Source: Amia ocellicauda
Taxonomy: Eukaryota; Chordata; Actinopteri; Amiiformes; Amiidae
DNA length: 64,000 bases
Reading direction: 5' to 3'
Assembly (NCBI RefSeq): GCF_036373705.1
Contig: NC_089852.1
Coordinates: 32,625,707 to 32,689,706, forward strand
How positions within the stretch are numbered: position 1 is the stretch's first letter; each line of letters starts with the position of its first letter. A program made the position numbers and the translations under genes. Shown piece after piece: positions 54,800 through 64,000 of the stretch. Under the pieces are notes generated by a model. It saw only the letters and a list, made by a program, of their open reading frames with translations. It made no database searches and was not told where the DNA came from.

Positions 54800-56622
54800 G
54801 TCCTGTCCTTCTCCGTATCTCGCCCATCTGGTTCTCGGGGTGGACTGCCATGAAGGTGGATCCCCTGTTGCTCCCTGGTCCCTCCAGGAACCAGGCTTGT
54901 CTAGCGGAGACCTCTCTGCTGCCACAGCATCACTTGGCTTCTCTACAGTTTCTGCTCCAGCCTGGAGACACAGCGGGTCCTGGGCACTCTGAGGTGTCTC
55001 CATCTCCTTTGCTGCAGCCAGGAACTCAGGTTGAGGACAGGAACTCTGGTTGTGCAGGAGACCTGATGGAGGAAGCACAGGAGTCTCACCATCTGGTTGC
55101 TGCCACTCCTCTGTCTTCCGGAATCCCGACTGAGTTAACTGCAGCGTCTGCGGCTGCTGTTCCTTTTGCAGCTGCTCCGGCTGCTCCCCAGATTCAGGGC
55201 CTAGTATAATCTTCCCCTCTGATTTAGTGCAGGGGAAAACAGGTGATACCTTCTCCTGGATTGTAGGCACCTCCTGTTCTGGTGTGGCCTCTGAGGAGAC
55301 AGACGGTGACTCCCTGGTAGCTGCTCAGTGCTCAGGGGCAGACTCTCTTCTGCCAGACACGGTGGTGGATACTCTTCCACCAGGTATGGTGATGGGCACT
55401 CATCCTTGGAGTGGGACGAGGAAGGCAGTACCTCTTCCTCATCTTCAGGCTACTCGGGCTTCTCTCTCTGGGGCTCTGGACACTCGGGTTCCTCCCTCTC
55501 CGACACAGGAGACTCGGGCTCCTCCCTCTGGGGCTCTGGACACTCGGGCTCCTCCCTCCCAGACACAGGAGACTCAGGCTCCTCCCTCCGGGGCTCTGGA
55601 CACTCGGGCTCCTCCCTCCGGGGCTCTGGACAGTCGGGCTCCTCCCTCCCAGACATGGGAGACTCAGGCTCCTCCCTCCAGGGCTCTGGACACTCGGGGT
55701 CCTCCCTCTCAGACACAGGAGACTCGGGCTCCTTCCTCCAGGGCTCGGGACACTTGGGCTCCTCCCTCTCGAACACTGGATACTCAGGTTTCTCACTCTG
55801 TGGCACCGGCGGCAGGAACACCTCGGCCCTTTGTGGCTCCAGCAGCAGACATGGCTAGAGGCTCTCTTGCTTTACCCACAGCAGGTGCTCTTCTTCCTCT
55901 CTCCCTGGCAGGTCTTCCTCAAGTACTGGCCATGGTGGAAGAAGCAGTTCCTCATCTTCTCCTGGTGTCTTTTGCCAAGGCACCAGTTCCTCCCATTGCA
56001 GTTCCTCTTCCTCCATGCAGGACGTCAGCGACGTCTCCTGCTCTGTCTCCAGCTCAGGGACAGACAGAGGCTTCTCCTCTTCCTCCTCAAGCTCCAGACA
56101 GTATTCTACTGGTAATGCTCTTCCCCCTTCCCAGTATTCCTCTCCGTCAGGCAAAACATGCCCAGGTTCTCCAACCTGAAAACACCACTCTTCCCCTGCA
56201 AGGCATACTGGACAGACCTTGCAATCAGTGGTTGGGGAAGACTGCAGTTGAAGAGGCACTTCCTCTTCTCCTTCAGGCTGGAAGTGGGGCACCGGCGAGA
56301 GCGTTGCCTCCTCTGGCTGCATGGCCTTGTCCTCCTGCTGTTGCTGGCTCCGTTTCTCCATGAAATCCAGCAACTCCTGCATAGCTGTCTTAATGTCAGA
56401 CTGACCTCCTTGGATAACTTCCAGTTTGTCAGGAACAGACGGGTACAGAAACTCCAACAGTAAGGAGCAAGTGGTTATGTGCAGGTGTTTGAGGCCTTCT
56501 GTCTGCAGCCACAGTGGAGAGCTGGGATTAAACAACCAGTCAGCACCGATCTCCACTGTGTTTTCCAACACCGCCATCTTGTTTGCCTGCTTTTGTCGTT
56601 TGCCTTTTGTTTTTCTGCCCAT
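54800..56622 (-). pseudogene. Acidic, repeat-rich gag-like protein, two amber stops
   Basis: I do not recognise the protein as a whole. ATG at 56622 (or 56577, MAVLENTVEIG) starts a basic head (GRKTKGKRQKQ), then a segment around MQELLDFMEKRSQQQQ. KVCPVCLAGEEWCF and GEPGH follow; GEPGH after Cys resembles a CCHC zinc knuckle with two Cys lost. An acidic Glu-rich part then reaches TAG at 55855. The same frame continues into 12 or so ten-residue repeats of the REEPECPEPQ and REEPESPVSE type. A second TAG (55450) follows, then 80 more codons. A frame change near 55330-55270 restores an open Gln/Pro-rich tail to about 54800. Strand choice rests on the primer-binding site and the knuckle; the plus-strand ORF at 55227-56363 is a shadow. 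Confidence 0.6.
55450..55805. repeat. 30-bp coding minisatellite
   Basis: About twelve 30-bp units alternate two types, GGGCTCTGGACACTCGGGCT and GACACAGGAGACTCGGGCTC, each followed by CCTCCCT. Because the period is a multiple of three, frames stay open on both strands; on the minus strand it encodes Pro/Glu/Arg repeats. Confidence 0.9.
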
Positions 56623-57109
56623 TGTTCTTTTTCCCGAAAAACAACCTTGAGTGTGTCCCTTTTCTTGACCCAGACCGCACAGCCTATGCCCGGATTCGCC
56701 ACCAATTGTAGCAGGTTGGGGGGCCTGTCACAAGAAAGGGCTATATATAGGCGGGGTCTGGTCTTGAAACACACAGTAGTGAGGCAGGCAGAGGGTTTTA
56801 TTTCTTCCCTCAATGACAGTGTCAGTGTCAAAACAAGCAAAACAAAACCTAGCTCTGTTCGAGCACTAACTAAACTTAAACAATCCCTAACTACAAACAA
56901 AACACTACTAACAATAATAACAGTAAATGCCCGGGTCGGCAGAGCTGAACACCGGGCAGTGGTGGTGGGCAGGGCTATGGCCATCAGGAGCCCTGCTGGC
57001 TTCTGGGGTTTGGAGTCCTCGAGGAGATGTGTTGTAGTCTCCTCCACTGAAAGACCCGCCCTGACCCCAGCCTTGCCTCTCACACTGCTACAGTACATAC
57101 AGACGTGAA

Positions 57110-58100
57110 ACAGGACAATTAGAGGGTGAAGGATCATTCACTAGCGCTCTTTGTATTTGGTCCATAATATCCCGTCGGATGGGAGCCACTATACAAGAGG
57201 TAGGATAGGTTCAGTACTGACCGGGACTGCATGAGAGTCAAACTGCCGGGAAAGGGCGTCAGCTTTGGTATTCCAGGAACCTGGCCGATAGGTGAGAGTA
57301 AAATTGAACCGTGTAAAGAAAAGTGCCCATTGAGCCTGATGGGGCTTGTTGAGCCTTGTTTGGGGGACCGTTGATCACGGTACTGAAGTTCCATTGAAGT
57401 TGGCAATGCCGAGGAATTGCTGTAGTTCCTTTATTGTACGGGGTCGAGGCTACTCCGTCACTGCCTTGACTTTGTCTTGATCCATACAAACTCCTTCAGC
57501 ACTAATGATGTAACCCAGGAAACGAACCCTGCTTTTGTGGACTTCGGACACAAATAGGTCATTGTCCCATAGACACTGAAGAACCTGTTGAACGTGCACA
57601 ATGTGTTCCGAAAGATTAGCATAATAAATCAAAATATCGTCAATGTACACCAGGATGAAACGATTCAGGAATTTCCTCAAAACCTCATTGATAAACTGCT
57701 GGAGCATTAGTGAGTCCAAAGGGCATAACCAAATATTCATAGTGACCCGTGTGTGTAATGAAGGCGGTTGTCCATTCGTCACCTTCCCGTATTAGGATCA
57801 GATTATATGTGCTTCACAGGTCCAGTTTAGTGAAGACGCGAGCTCCTCTAATCTGTTCCAGGGCAGCTGGCACTAGGGGCAATGGATAGCGATTTTTTAC
57901 TGTTACAGGCCACAATAGTCGATACAGGGTCGGAGTCCACCATCCTTCTTCTTCGCAATCCCATGACCAATGAGGAGGTAACTTAGAGGCTTGGGGTTTG
58001 TGAAAGACTGCATCCAGGTCCTGATACTCAGAGGGAACGTCCGGCGGATTTGACAGCAGTGGGCTCTTGACGTGATTGGCGTGACAAGGCAAGGACAGGC
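57110..58100 (-). pseudogene. Gypsy RT and RNase H, broken
   Basis: First RT part (58092-57814): KLPPHWSWD, then [20 protein letters not shown] ending FTKLDL, followed by TGA (57811-57813). Next, [32 protein letters not shown] and [12 protein letters not shown], with YIDD as active site (57782-57450). The last part (57406-57134) has [20 protein letters not shown], which is the RNase H end. The frame changes several times. It is joined to LTR sequence at 57092. Confidence 0.85.
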
Positions 58101-58449
58101 AGTGTGCGAAACAATGACGACTCCAAGAGAGGATATCGCAATGAGTCCAGGAAATAACTGGATTATGGAGTTTAAGCCATGGAAGCCCTAGAATGAGGTC
58201 AGCTTCATGTTAGTTGATGATGAAGAAGGGAATTTGTTCTGTGTGTAGAGAGCCAATACGCAGCGTCGCTGGTTCTGTCATCTGGATGATGTGGCCGGAA
58301 CCGATGGGCTGGTTATTGATTGTGCAGACACAGAGAGGAGGTTCACAGGGTGAGAGAGGTAGGTTGCTTCACGGTCTTTTTGTTAATTAAATTGCCTTCT
58401 GATCCATAATCTATTAAGGCAGAGAGAGCATGGGTGTTAGAAACCAGTT

Positions 58450-59424
58450 AAATACTGAATTGGATCCGACACTGTGCAGAGGTATTAGGCGGACACTGTA
58501 TATTAACTACGGGGCTGTCAGAGACCGGAACGCGTGGGATAGGTGTTTTGTGGTAATGACCAGCGTGGCCACAGTACAGGCACAAACGCATCTGCATCCA
58601 TCTCTGACGCTCTTCGGTAGAAAGGCATGTGTGCCCAATTTGCATAGGCTCGGGTTCGGTTGTGACGGGGAGTGCTGGAGTACGTTTCTCTGGAAGACGG
58701 GAGGAGTCCATGGAATGGCGCTTTCATCTTCTTTTCAGTAAGTTGTCTAGTCTCATGGCTAATTGAATAAGTTGTTCAAGAGTAAGGTTTTCATCCGTAC
58801 AGGCCAGTTCCGACTGTAGATCAGAATGTAAACCCCTATGGAACATAGTGATAAGGGCATTGTCGCTCCATCCACTGCCTGCTGCCAGAGTTCGAAAGTG
58901 GAGGGCATAATCTGCCGCAGACGAGGTGCCTTGTTGCAGTGAAAGGAGTTGTTCCCCTGCGCTCTGTCCTTCAGCAGGCTGATGGAATACATCTTTAAAG
59001 TGTTCGGTGATGGTTGTCAAAGGTTTAGTCACGTCTCCCTGTTGGTTCCAAATGGCTGAAGTACACTGCAATGCCTTCCCGGTGAGCAGGGTTATGATGA
59101 AGGCTATTTTGGCTTCGTTAGAGGGGAAAGATGAGGGAAGATGTGCGAAGTACAGGTTACACTGTAGTAGCAATCCCTCACAGCGATCAGGGGAGCCATC
59201 GTACTTCTCAGGGACTGCAAGATGAATGGGTCTCGCACTCGTAGCTGGGGTGACAGCAGCGAGTGCAGCAGCAACCAGGGGTGGATCTGTCGGCGGCATT
59301 GAGAGACGCTTGAGCAGCTAATCCAACATTGTCTCTATTTGCTGAAGCATTCTCTCATGTTCTCCGATCCTTGCTCCTTGAGAAGACAGAGCAGCTAGGA
59401 CGTTGGGTTGACCCGCTGGATCCA
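58450..59424 (-). pseudogene. Gypsy gag, broken
   Basis: ATG at 59424 gives MDPAGQPNVLAALSSQGARI, and then a TAG at 59318-59320. The main frame continues MPPTDPPLVAAALAAVTP and the conserved EKYDGSPDRCEGLLLQCNLY, FPSNEAKIAFIITLLTGKAL and FKDVFHQPAEGQSAGEQLL. Frame change near 58720, then the zinc knuckle [12 protein letters not shown], in which the last Cys is not present. The two-part pattern and the changes mean no full protein is made. Confidence 0.85.
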
Positions 59425-59442
59425 TTTTCCGGTGACGTCTTC

Positions 59443-59886
59443 TGTCAGGACTGGAACCGTGGGAGACTGGAGTACTTAGGATCCAGTAGCGGTCTCAGGT
59501 AAGCCAAGAGGGTTGAGACAAAGAATAGTCGGGGTCACAGAAGGTAAGTCAGTTGATCAGGCAAACGATAATAGGATGATCCGAAGGCGTGAAACCAAAA
59601 GAAGACCATAGGTCGATATGCAGGAAAACACGATACAAGAGATGATGCTCGGAATTGCTGCGGTAAGGCAAGACAAGAATTCGCGTTTAGTGCAGGGAAC
59701 AAAGGAGAATACAAAAGGGGTGTAATAAGCATGGGAACTGGAAACAGGTGGAGATGATTAATGAGGACAAGTGGGAAGATAATTGAATAATGGAGTGATC
59801 AGAGTCCTGGAACAGGGTCTGGGGAAAATGTGGCTTGGATGACCTCTAGCGGTGACAACGGGAACAGTCAGAGCGTAGGTGTTACA
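59443..59886 (-). repeat. 5' LTR of the Gypsy element
   Basis: 444 bp starting TGTCAGGACTGG and ending GGTGTTACA (TG...CA). Its outer end matches 50709-50775. On the minus strand the gag start lies about 18 bases inside. Confidence 0.8.
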
Positions 59887-59891
59887 AAAGA

Positions 59892-60917
59892 CATATGGGC
59901 CACACAGGTGGAAACAGTCTTCGTGCCCATGCAGGCTCTTTGTTTAGGAAATGTTTGACTACACACATTTCTTGAAAATTCATTTTCCTGAAGTACCTGG
60001 GAATCATTATTGAAATCAATGAAAAGGCTTATTTTCCATATAATATTTTATTAAGTAAATATTTTAATTAACTAAAATAATGGAGAGACATATATATAAA
60101 TATAAATAATACATATTGATAAATAACCTGAAAACATTTCTAAGAGTTTGATATGTGTGAAAGAAATGTGCTGCCACTTTCAGCATGAGAGTTTCTGATG
60201 GTGATTGAATGAAATATGAGGGAAAATAAGGAATTTACTTAAAGTATAACTTAATGTAAAATAAATAACTAATTGAATGAGACATAGTCATGGCAAGTTT
60301 AAATCATAAAACTGTATGGAAATAATCCTTTCACAAACAGAAATACCTTATCAATCAGATAGTGAAAGGGATCCACCCGCTAGGAAGGGGGGGTGGGGAG
60401 TAGGGGTTGTGAAATTGTGGCCTGACTTCCCACTGCACGCCTGTCAGACAGCACTCTCAGAGAAGAAAAAAAAAAGTTTTAACTAAATGCAAGTGTTCTA
60501 CTACAAACAAAGCAAAAGTGTTAACCAACAGTAATGTCCAGAAATAAATAATAGTGGTTGCATTACAAATGCTAATATTGATGTTGATACAGACAATTAG
60601 AAAAATAACTACTATTATCTGTCTTCACAGGGGCAAGCAACAATGAATATCTCTCACATTTATCCCACAGGTCCCCTTCCCACATGCATATTCTCACATT
60701 GGCCTCCACTCCTAGTGGTGTGGCCCATATACTGTCCTCATGACTACTGATACCACTGTCTGTGTGGACGGACAGGAGGCAGGGGTATGGTGGAAACATA
60801 CTATGCTTACCATACTCTGGTAAAAGTAATAAGAAATTAACTCTGCTGATTCCAACAGGAGGGTGGTGATGTAGATGGGCAGATGGACAGCATTAATGAT
60901 TACATTTTGCCACAGGT
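59892..60917. other. Non-coding, nothing recognised
   Basis: AT-rich to 60350, then a G-rich tract (60386-60410) and short ORFs without domains (60572-60930). Confidence 0.4.
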
Positions 60918-61075
60918 GCTGAAATAACAATTTTATCTTTCAGAAAAAAAAATTAGAAAGGCCTGAAAAATCTCGGAAAAAGACAATACATCGAAAAGGG
61001 AATTGCTGTGTATGCAAACAAATAATTATGGAAATAGATTAAAAAGAGACATGAACAGTCATACAACTCCAACAA
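60918..61075 (+). repeat. Dispersed unit, middle piece of split copy
   Basis: It matches 13226-13390, from ACAATTTTATCTT to CATACAACTCCAAC, at about 93% by eye. The left piece ends at 50688; the right piece resumes at 62397. Confidence 0.8.
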
Positions 61076-62389
61076 GATATTTCTTGATTGATTGAATGGA
61101 GTCCACCTGTGGTAAATTCAGTTGATTGGACATGATTTGGAAAGGCACACACCTGTCTATATGAGGTCCCACAGTTAACAGTGCATGTCAGAGCACAAAC
61201 CAAGCCATTAAGTGCAAGGAAATGTCTGTAGACCTCCGAGACAGAATTGTATCGAGGCACAGATCTGGGGAAGGGTACAGAAAAAATTCTGCAGCATTGA
61301 AGGTCCCAATGAGCACAGTGGCCTACATCATCCGTAAATGGAAAAAGTTTGGAACCACTGTTCCTAGAGCTGGCCACCCGGCCAAACTGAGCAATCGGGG
61401 GAGAAAGGGCCTTAGTCAGGGAGGTGACCAAGAACCCAATGGTCACTCTGACAGAGCTCCAGTGTGTCTCTGTGGAGAGAGGAGAACCTTCCAGAAGAAC
61501 AACTCAGCAATCAGGCCTGTATGGTAGAGTGGCCAGACGGAAGCCACTCCTCAGTAAAAGGCACATGACAGCCCGCCTGGAGTTTGCCAAAAGGCACCTG
61601 AAGGACTCTCAGACCATGAGAAACAAAATTCAAACTCTTTGGGCTGAATGGCAAGCGTCATGTCTGGAGGAAACCAGGCACCGCTCATCACCTGGCCAAT
61701 ACCATCCCTACAGTGAAGCATGGTGGTGGCAGAATCATGCTGTGGGGATGTTTTTCAGCGGCAGGAACTGGGAGACTAGTCAGGATCAAGGGAAAGATGA
61801 ATGCAGCAATGTACAGAGACATCCTTGATGAAAACCTTCTCCAGAGCACTCTGGACCTCAGACTGGGGCGAAGGTTAATCTTCCAACAGGACAATGACCC
61901 TAAGCACACAGCCAAGATAACAAAGGAGTGGCTACAGGACAATTCCGTGAATGTCCTTGAGTGGCCCAGCCAGAGCCCAGACTTGAACCCGATGGAACAT
62001 CTCTGGAGAGATCTGAAAATGGCTGTGCACTGACGCTCCCCATCCAACCTGATGGAGCTTGAGAGGTCCTGCAAAGAAGAATGGGAGAAACTGCCCAAAA
62101 ATAGGTGTGCCAAGCTTGTAGCATCATACTCAAAAAGACTTGAGGCTGTAATTGGTGCCAAAGGTGCTTCAACAAAGTATTGAGCAAAGGCTGTGAAACT
62201 TATGTACATGTGCTTTTTTTGTTTTTTATTTTTAATACATTTGCAAAGATTTCAAACAAACTTCTTTCACGTTGTCATTATGGGGAAAATGTTGAGGAAA
62301 ATAATGAATTAAATCCATTTTGGAATAAGGCTGTAACATAACAAAATGTGAAAAAAGTGAAGCGCTGTGAATACTTTCCGGATGCACTG
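61076..62389 (+). mobile_element. Tc1/mariner transposon, left end missing
   Basis: The right end is complete, with TTTCCGGATGCACTG followed by TA. The left terminal repeat that should mirror it is absent; element sequence begins at 61076, inside the 5' leader (GGAGTCCACCTGTGGTAAAT). It is a different Tc1 family from the one at 48342. Confidence 0.85.
61222..62181 (+). pseudogene. Tc1 transposase, frameshifted, premature stop
   Basis: MSVDLRDRIVSRHRSGEGYR begins the HTH domain, with IIRKWKKFGTT closing the first part. Frame changes occur near 61400, 61540 and 61700. [15 protein letters not shown] is intact, [12 protein letters not shown] holds the second Asp, and [15 protein letters not shown] keeps the third acidic residue as Glu. 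A TGA at 62031-62033 follows KMAVH where an Arg codon is expected (probable CpG decay), and LERSCKEEWEKLPKN continues in frame to the end, ASTKY, at 62181. The region of the first Asp is lost in a frameshift. Confidence 0.88.
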
Positions 62390-62396
62390 TATACTT

Positions 62397-62545
62397 GCAT
62401 TTGAAGAAGATGCTTGTGTTCTCGTTGAGACACAGTAGGCCGAGGGCGTGGCTTTAATGACAGCCACACGGCATCTTGAACAGACCGATGTTGAGGTCCA
62501 CAACGCTGAAGTGATGGTTGACTCAATGGAGAAATAAGTAAAAAT
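62397..62545 (+). repeat. Dispersed unit, right piece of split copy
   Basis: It matches 14381-14545 (GTGTTCTCGTTGAGACACAG, CAGCCACACGGCATCTTGAA). The 990 bases found before this block in the unbroken copy are missing here, replaced by the left-truncated Tc1 element. Confidence 0.8.
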
Positions 62546-62546
62546 A

Positions 62547-64000
62547 TATTATTATTATTATTATTTATTTGTATTTATTGGCACACGCCCTTATCCAGTG
62601 CGACAAAGTGCAAGAATACAGTTAAGTAAAAGGCATCAAACATTACAAATTCTAATTTACATTAAACAAAGCAGTTCAAGATATAATACATTTTACAACT
62701 TCCAATGTATACAGTTAAGTACAGTAAGTGCAGTCATACATCCTGGAAAGTAAAGCTAAGTGCTGTCAAGATTTAAGGTCACAGTCAAGGGTTTACGGGA
62801 AAGGGAGCAAGGAGGAAATCAATCAATAACGCAAGAAGCATGATAAAATGCTATGAAGTGCTATCTAACAGGGATTAAAAGGACTAATAGTACCGTCTGA
62901 AAAGATGTGTCTTGAGTAAGTGCTGGAAGGAGGTCAAGGACTCTGCTCTTTTGACTTTGGTGGGAAGGTCGTTCCACCATTTAGGGGCCAGGGATGAGAA
63001 GGAGCGGGCTCTGGAGGAAAGAGAGTGGAGAGGAGGCAGAGTTAGTCTTCTGGCACTGGAAGAGCACAGTGGTCTGGAGGGGATGTATGGAGAGATGAGG
63101 GACTGAAGGTAGCTTGGTGCAGTGTGGTTGAGACAGCAGGAAATAGTGGGGGAAAAACAGGAGATCCGATTTGGAGAGGTTGAGCTTGAGGTGGTGCGAG
63201 TGCATTCAGGTGGAGATAGCAGACAAAGAGGAAGAGATGCGAGAAGGGATGAGAGGGTCAGAAGAGGGAAAAGACAGGAAGATCTGGGCATCATCAGCAT
63301 AGAAGTGGTAGAAGAAACCATGGGATGTGATGAGGGGGCCCAGGGATCGAGTGTAGAGAGAGAACAGGAGCGGGCCCAGGACGGAGCCTTGGGGAACGCC
63401 TGTGAGGAGAGGCTGGGGGGTGGATGAGGAACCTCGCCGTAGGTCCGGTCGCTGAGGTAGGAGGAGACCCAGGTGAGAGCAGTCCCAGAGATTCCAAGGT
63501 CAGCGAGGCAGGAGAGGAGGATGGAGTGATCGACAGTGTCAAATGCTGCGAAGAGATCAAGGAGGATGAGGGCTGAGGAGAGGGAGGCTGCTCGAGCACA
63601 GCTGAGGTAGTCAGTGACTGCCAGGAGAGCCGTCTCAGTGGAGTGAGCTGTGCGGAAGCCGGATTTCAGAGGATCAAGGAGTGAGTGTTGGGACAGAAAG
63701 TCAGAGAGCTGATGGTGGACCCCCCGCTCGAGAGTCTTTGAGAGGAAGGGGAGTAGATAGACAGGGCGGTAGTTCTGTGGACAGGTGCCGTCAAGGGTTG
63801 GTTTCTTGAGGAGTGGGATGACAGCAGCTTGTTTAAATACAGAGGGGAAACAGCCAGAGAGGAGTGAGGAGTTGAGGAGGGAGGAGATGAAGGGGAGAAG
63901 ATCAGGAGCGGTCACTTGGAGGAGACGAGAAGGGAGAGGGTCCAGGACACACGTTGTAGGTTTGTGACATAGGAGGAGAGTGGAAATGTCAGAGTCCGAG
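62547..64000 (-). mobile_element. L2-clade LINE, runs off the window
   Basis: The 3' end lies at 62547-62610: ATT/AAT trinucleotide repeats preceded on the minus strand by GCACTGGATAAGGGCGTGTG. A 3' UTR of about 270 bases precedes the stop of the RT. The 5' part continues beyond 64000. The tail matches that of the SINE at 42201. Confidence 0.85.
62884..64000 (-). pseudogene. L2 LINE reverse transcriptase (partial)
   Basis: In minus-strand order: VIPLLKKPTLD, NYRPVYLLPFLSKTLER, SGFRTAHSTETALL, ILLDLFAAFDTVDHSILL with the first catalytic Asp, then [12 protein letters not shown]. The frame shifts near 63430 and the active site FYADDA (63290-63304) is in another frame. A second shift near 63110 returns to the first frame for RARSFSSLAPKWWNDLP and FQHLLKTHLFRRYY. 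The two shifts compensate, so the start and end lie in one frame. The part before residue 1 of this stretch, and any endonuclease, lie outside the window. Confidence 0.88.

Larger units (their letters stand above)
54166..57092 (-). mobile_element. Nested LTR element with one unusual ORF, no pol
   Basis: Direct repeats of TGTAGCAGGTTGGGGGGCCT bound the element. The 5' LTR (56707-57092, minus strand) starts and ends with TGTAGCAG/CTGCTACA. Two bases inside lies TGGTGGCGAATCCGGGCA (56704-56687), a plausible tRNA primer-binding site. The 3' LTR (54166 to about 54795) has about 300 extra internal bases and lacks the outermost 45; just inside it is a purine-rich stretch (GGAGAAGGACAGGACATGGG). No RT, RNase H, protease or integrase can be read inside; the only coding content is the acidic ORF. 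It would need enzymes from another element. It interrupts the Gypsy element between RNase H and integrase. Confidence 0.75.
50709..59886 (-). mobile_element. Gypsy-type LTR retrotransposon with nested insertions
   Basis: In minus-strand order: 5' LTR (59886-59443), gag (59424-58450), protease-like remnant and RT/RNase H (58100-57110), a nested LTR element (57092-54166), integrase (54165-53796), then a LINE (52406-50776) and the end of the 3' LTR (50775-50709). gag-RT-RNase H-integrase order is that of Gypsy elements. Every coding segment is broken, so the element is dead. Flanks AACGA and AAAGA are a probable 5-bp target duplication with one change. Confidence 0.85.

Noticed and set aside
54664..55209. 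181-codon plus-strand ORF
   Set aside because: It lies opposite the Gln/Pro-rich tail of the minus-strand protein and across the LTR edge; a shadow.
55450..55805. Regular 30-bp repeats, CRISPR-like at first sight
   Set aside because: There are no unique spacers; both halves of every unit repeat, the period is a multiple of three and it lies in an open coding frame. It is a minisatellite.
55227..56363. 378-codon plus-strand ORF
   Set aside because: It owes its length to the 30-bp repeats and to low stop content. Primer-binding site and zinc-knuckle-like motif support the minus strand.
57093..57097. Target duplication of the nested LTR element
   Set aside because: The flanks GTTAC and GTACA do not match well enough to call one.

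Overview
The window looks like accessory DNA from a ray-finned fish. The only host genes I can support are single-exon olfactory receptor (OR) genes with fish-type motifs, and almost everything else is transposable elements typical of fish: DIRS-like tyrosine-recombinase retroelements, several Tc1/mariner families, hAT elements and MITEs, L2 and CR1/Rex-like LINEs, a tRNA-derived SINE, and Gypsy-type LTR elements. I cannot name the species. No CRISPR, operon, rRNA or tRNA gene is present.

Layout. 1-3160: DIRS-like debris, minus strand. 3161-6860: a nearly complete hAT element with a multi-exon BED/hAT transposase, inserted in the DIRS terminus. 7284-8830: a broken Tc1 element. 8830-19060: gene-poor DNA with MITEs, a 40-bp-stem hairpin (11612-11725), a 1.4-kb giant inverted repeat (14983-16389) and dispersed repeats. 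19062-20350: 5' end and gag-like ORF of another DIRS-like copy. 21230-24711: two OR pseudogene units. 24712-34900: microsatellites, a complete hAT-type element with an exact 8-bp target duplication (27650-28839), two more DIRS-like copies and a Tc1 relic. 34920-39571: one OR pseudogene and one intact OR gene. 39590-43000: Tc1, SINE, L2 and MITE fragments. 43118-47977: a second OR subfamily, with one intact gene between two pseudogenes. 48342-49908: a full-length Tc1 element. 50709-59886: a Gypsy element on the minus strand, broken by a LINE and by a second LTR element that carries an unusual acidic, repeat-rich protein. 61076-64000: a truncated Tc1 element and an L2 LINE running off the end.

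How it fits together. The ORs fall into two tandem arrays on the plus strand. Each unit carries its own upstream flank, so whole gene-plus-promoter blocks were duplicated. Two copies are intact and five are broken, a birth-and-death pattern. The elements record nesting: hAT in DIRS, LTR element in Gypsy, and the Gypsy block in an older repeat whose undisturbed copy lies at 13127-14545. Many disabling changes look like CpG or other C-to-T decay.

The best candidates for something undescribed are the 2.9-kb LTR element at 54166-57092, which has one gag-like ORF with a 30-bp coding minisatellite and two in-frame amber stops, and the 1.4-kb foldback element at 14983-16389. All calls come from reading the sequence; no search was run.
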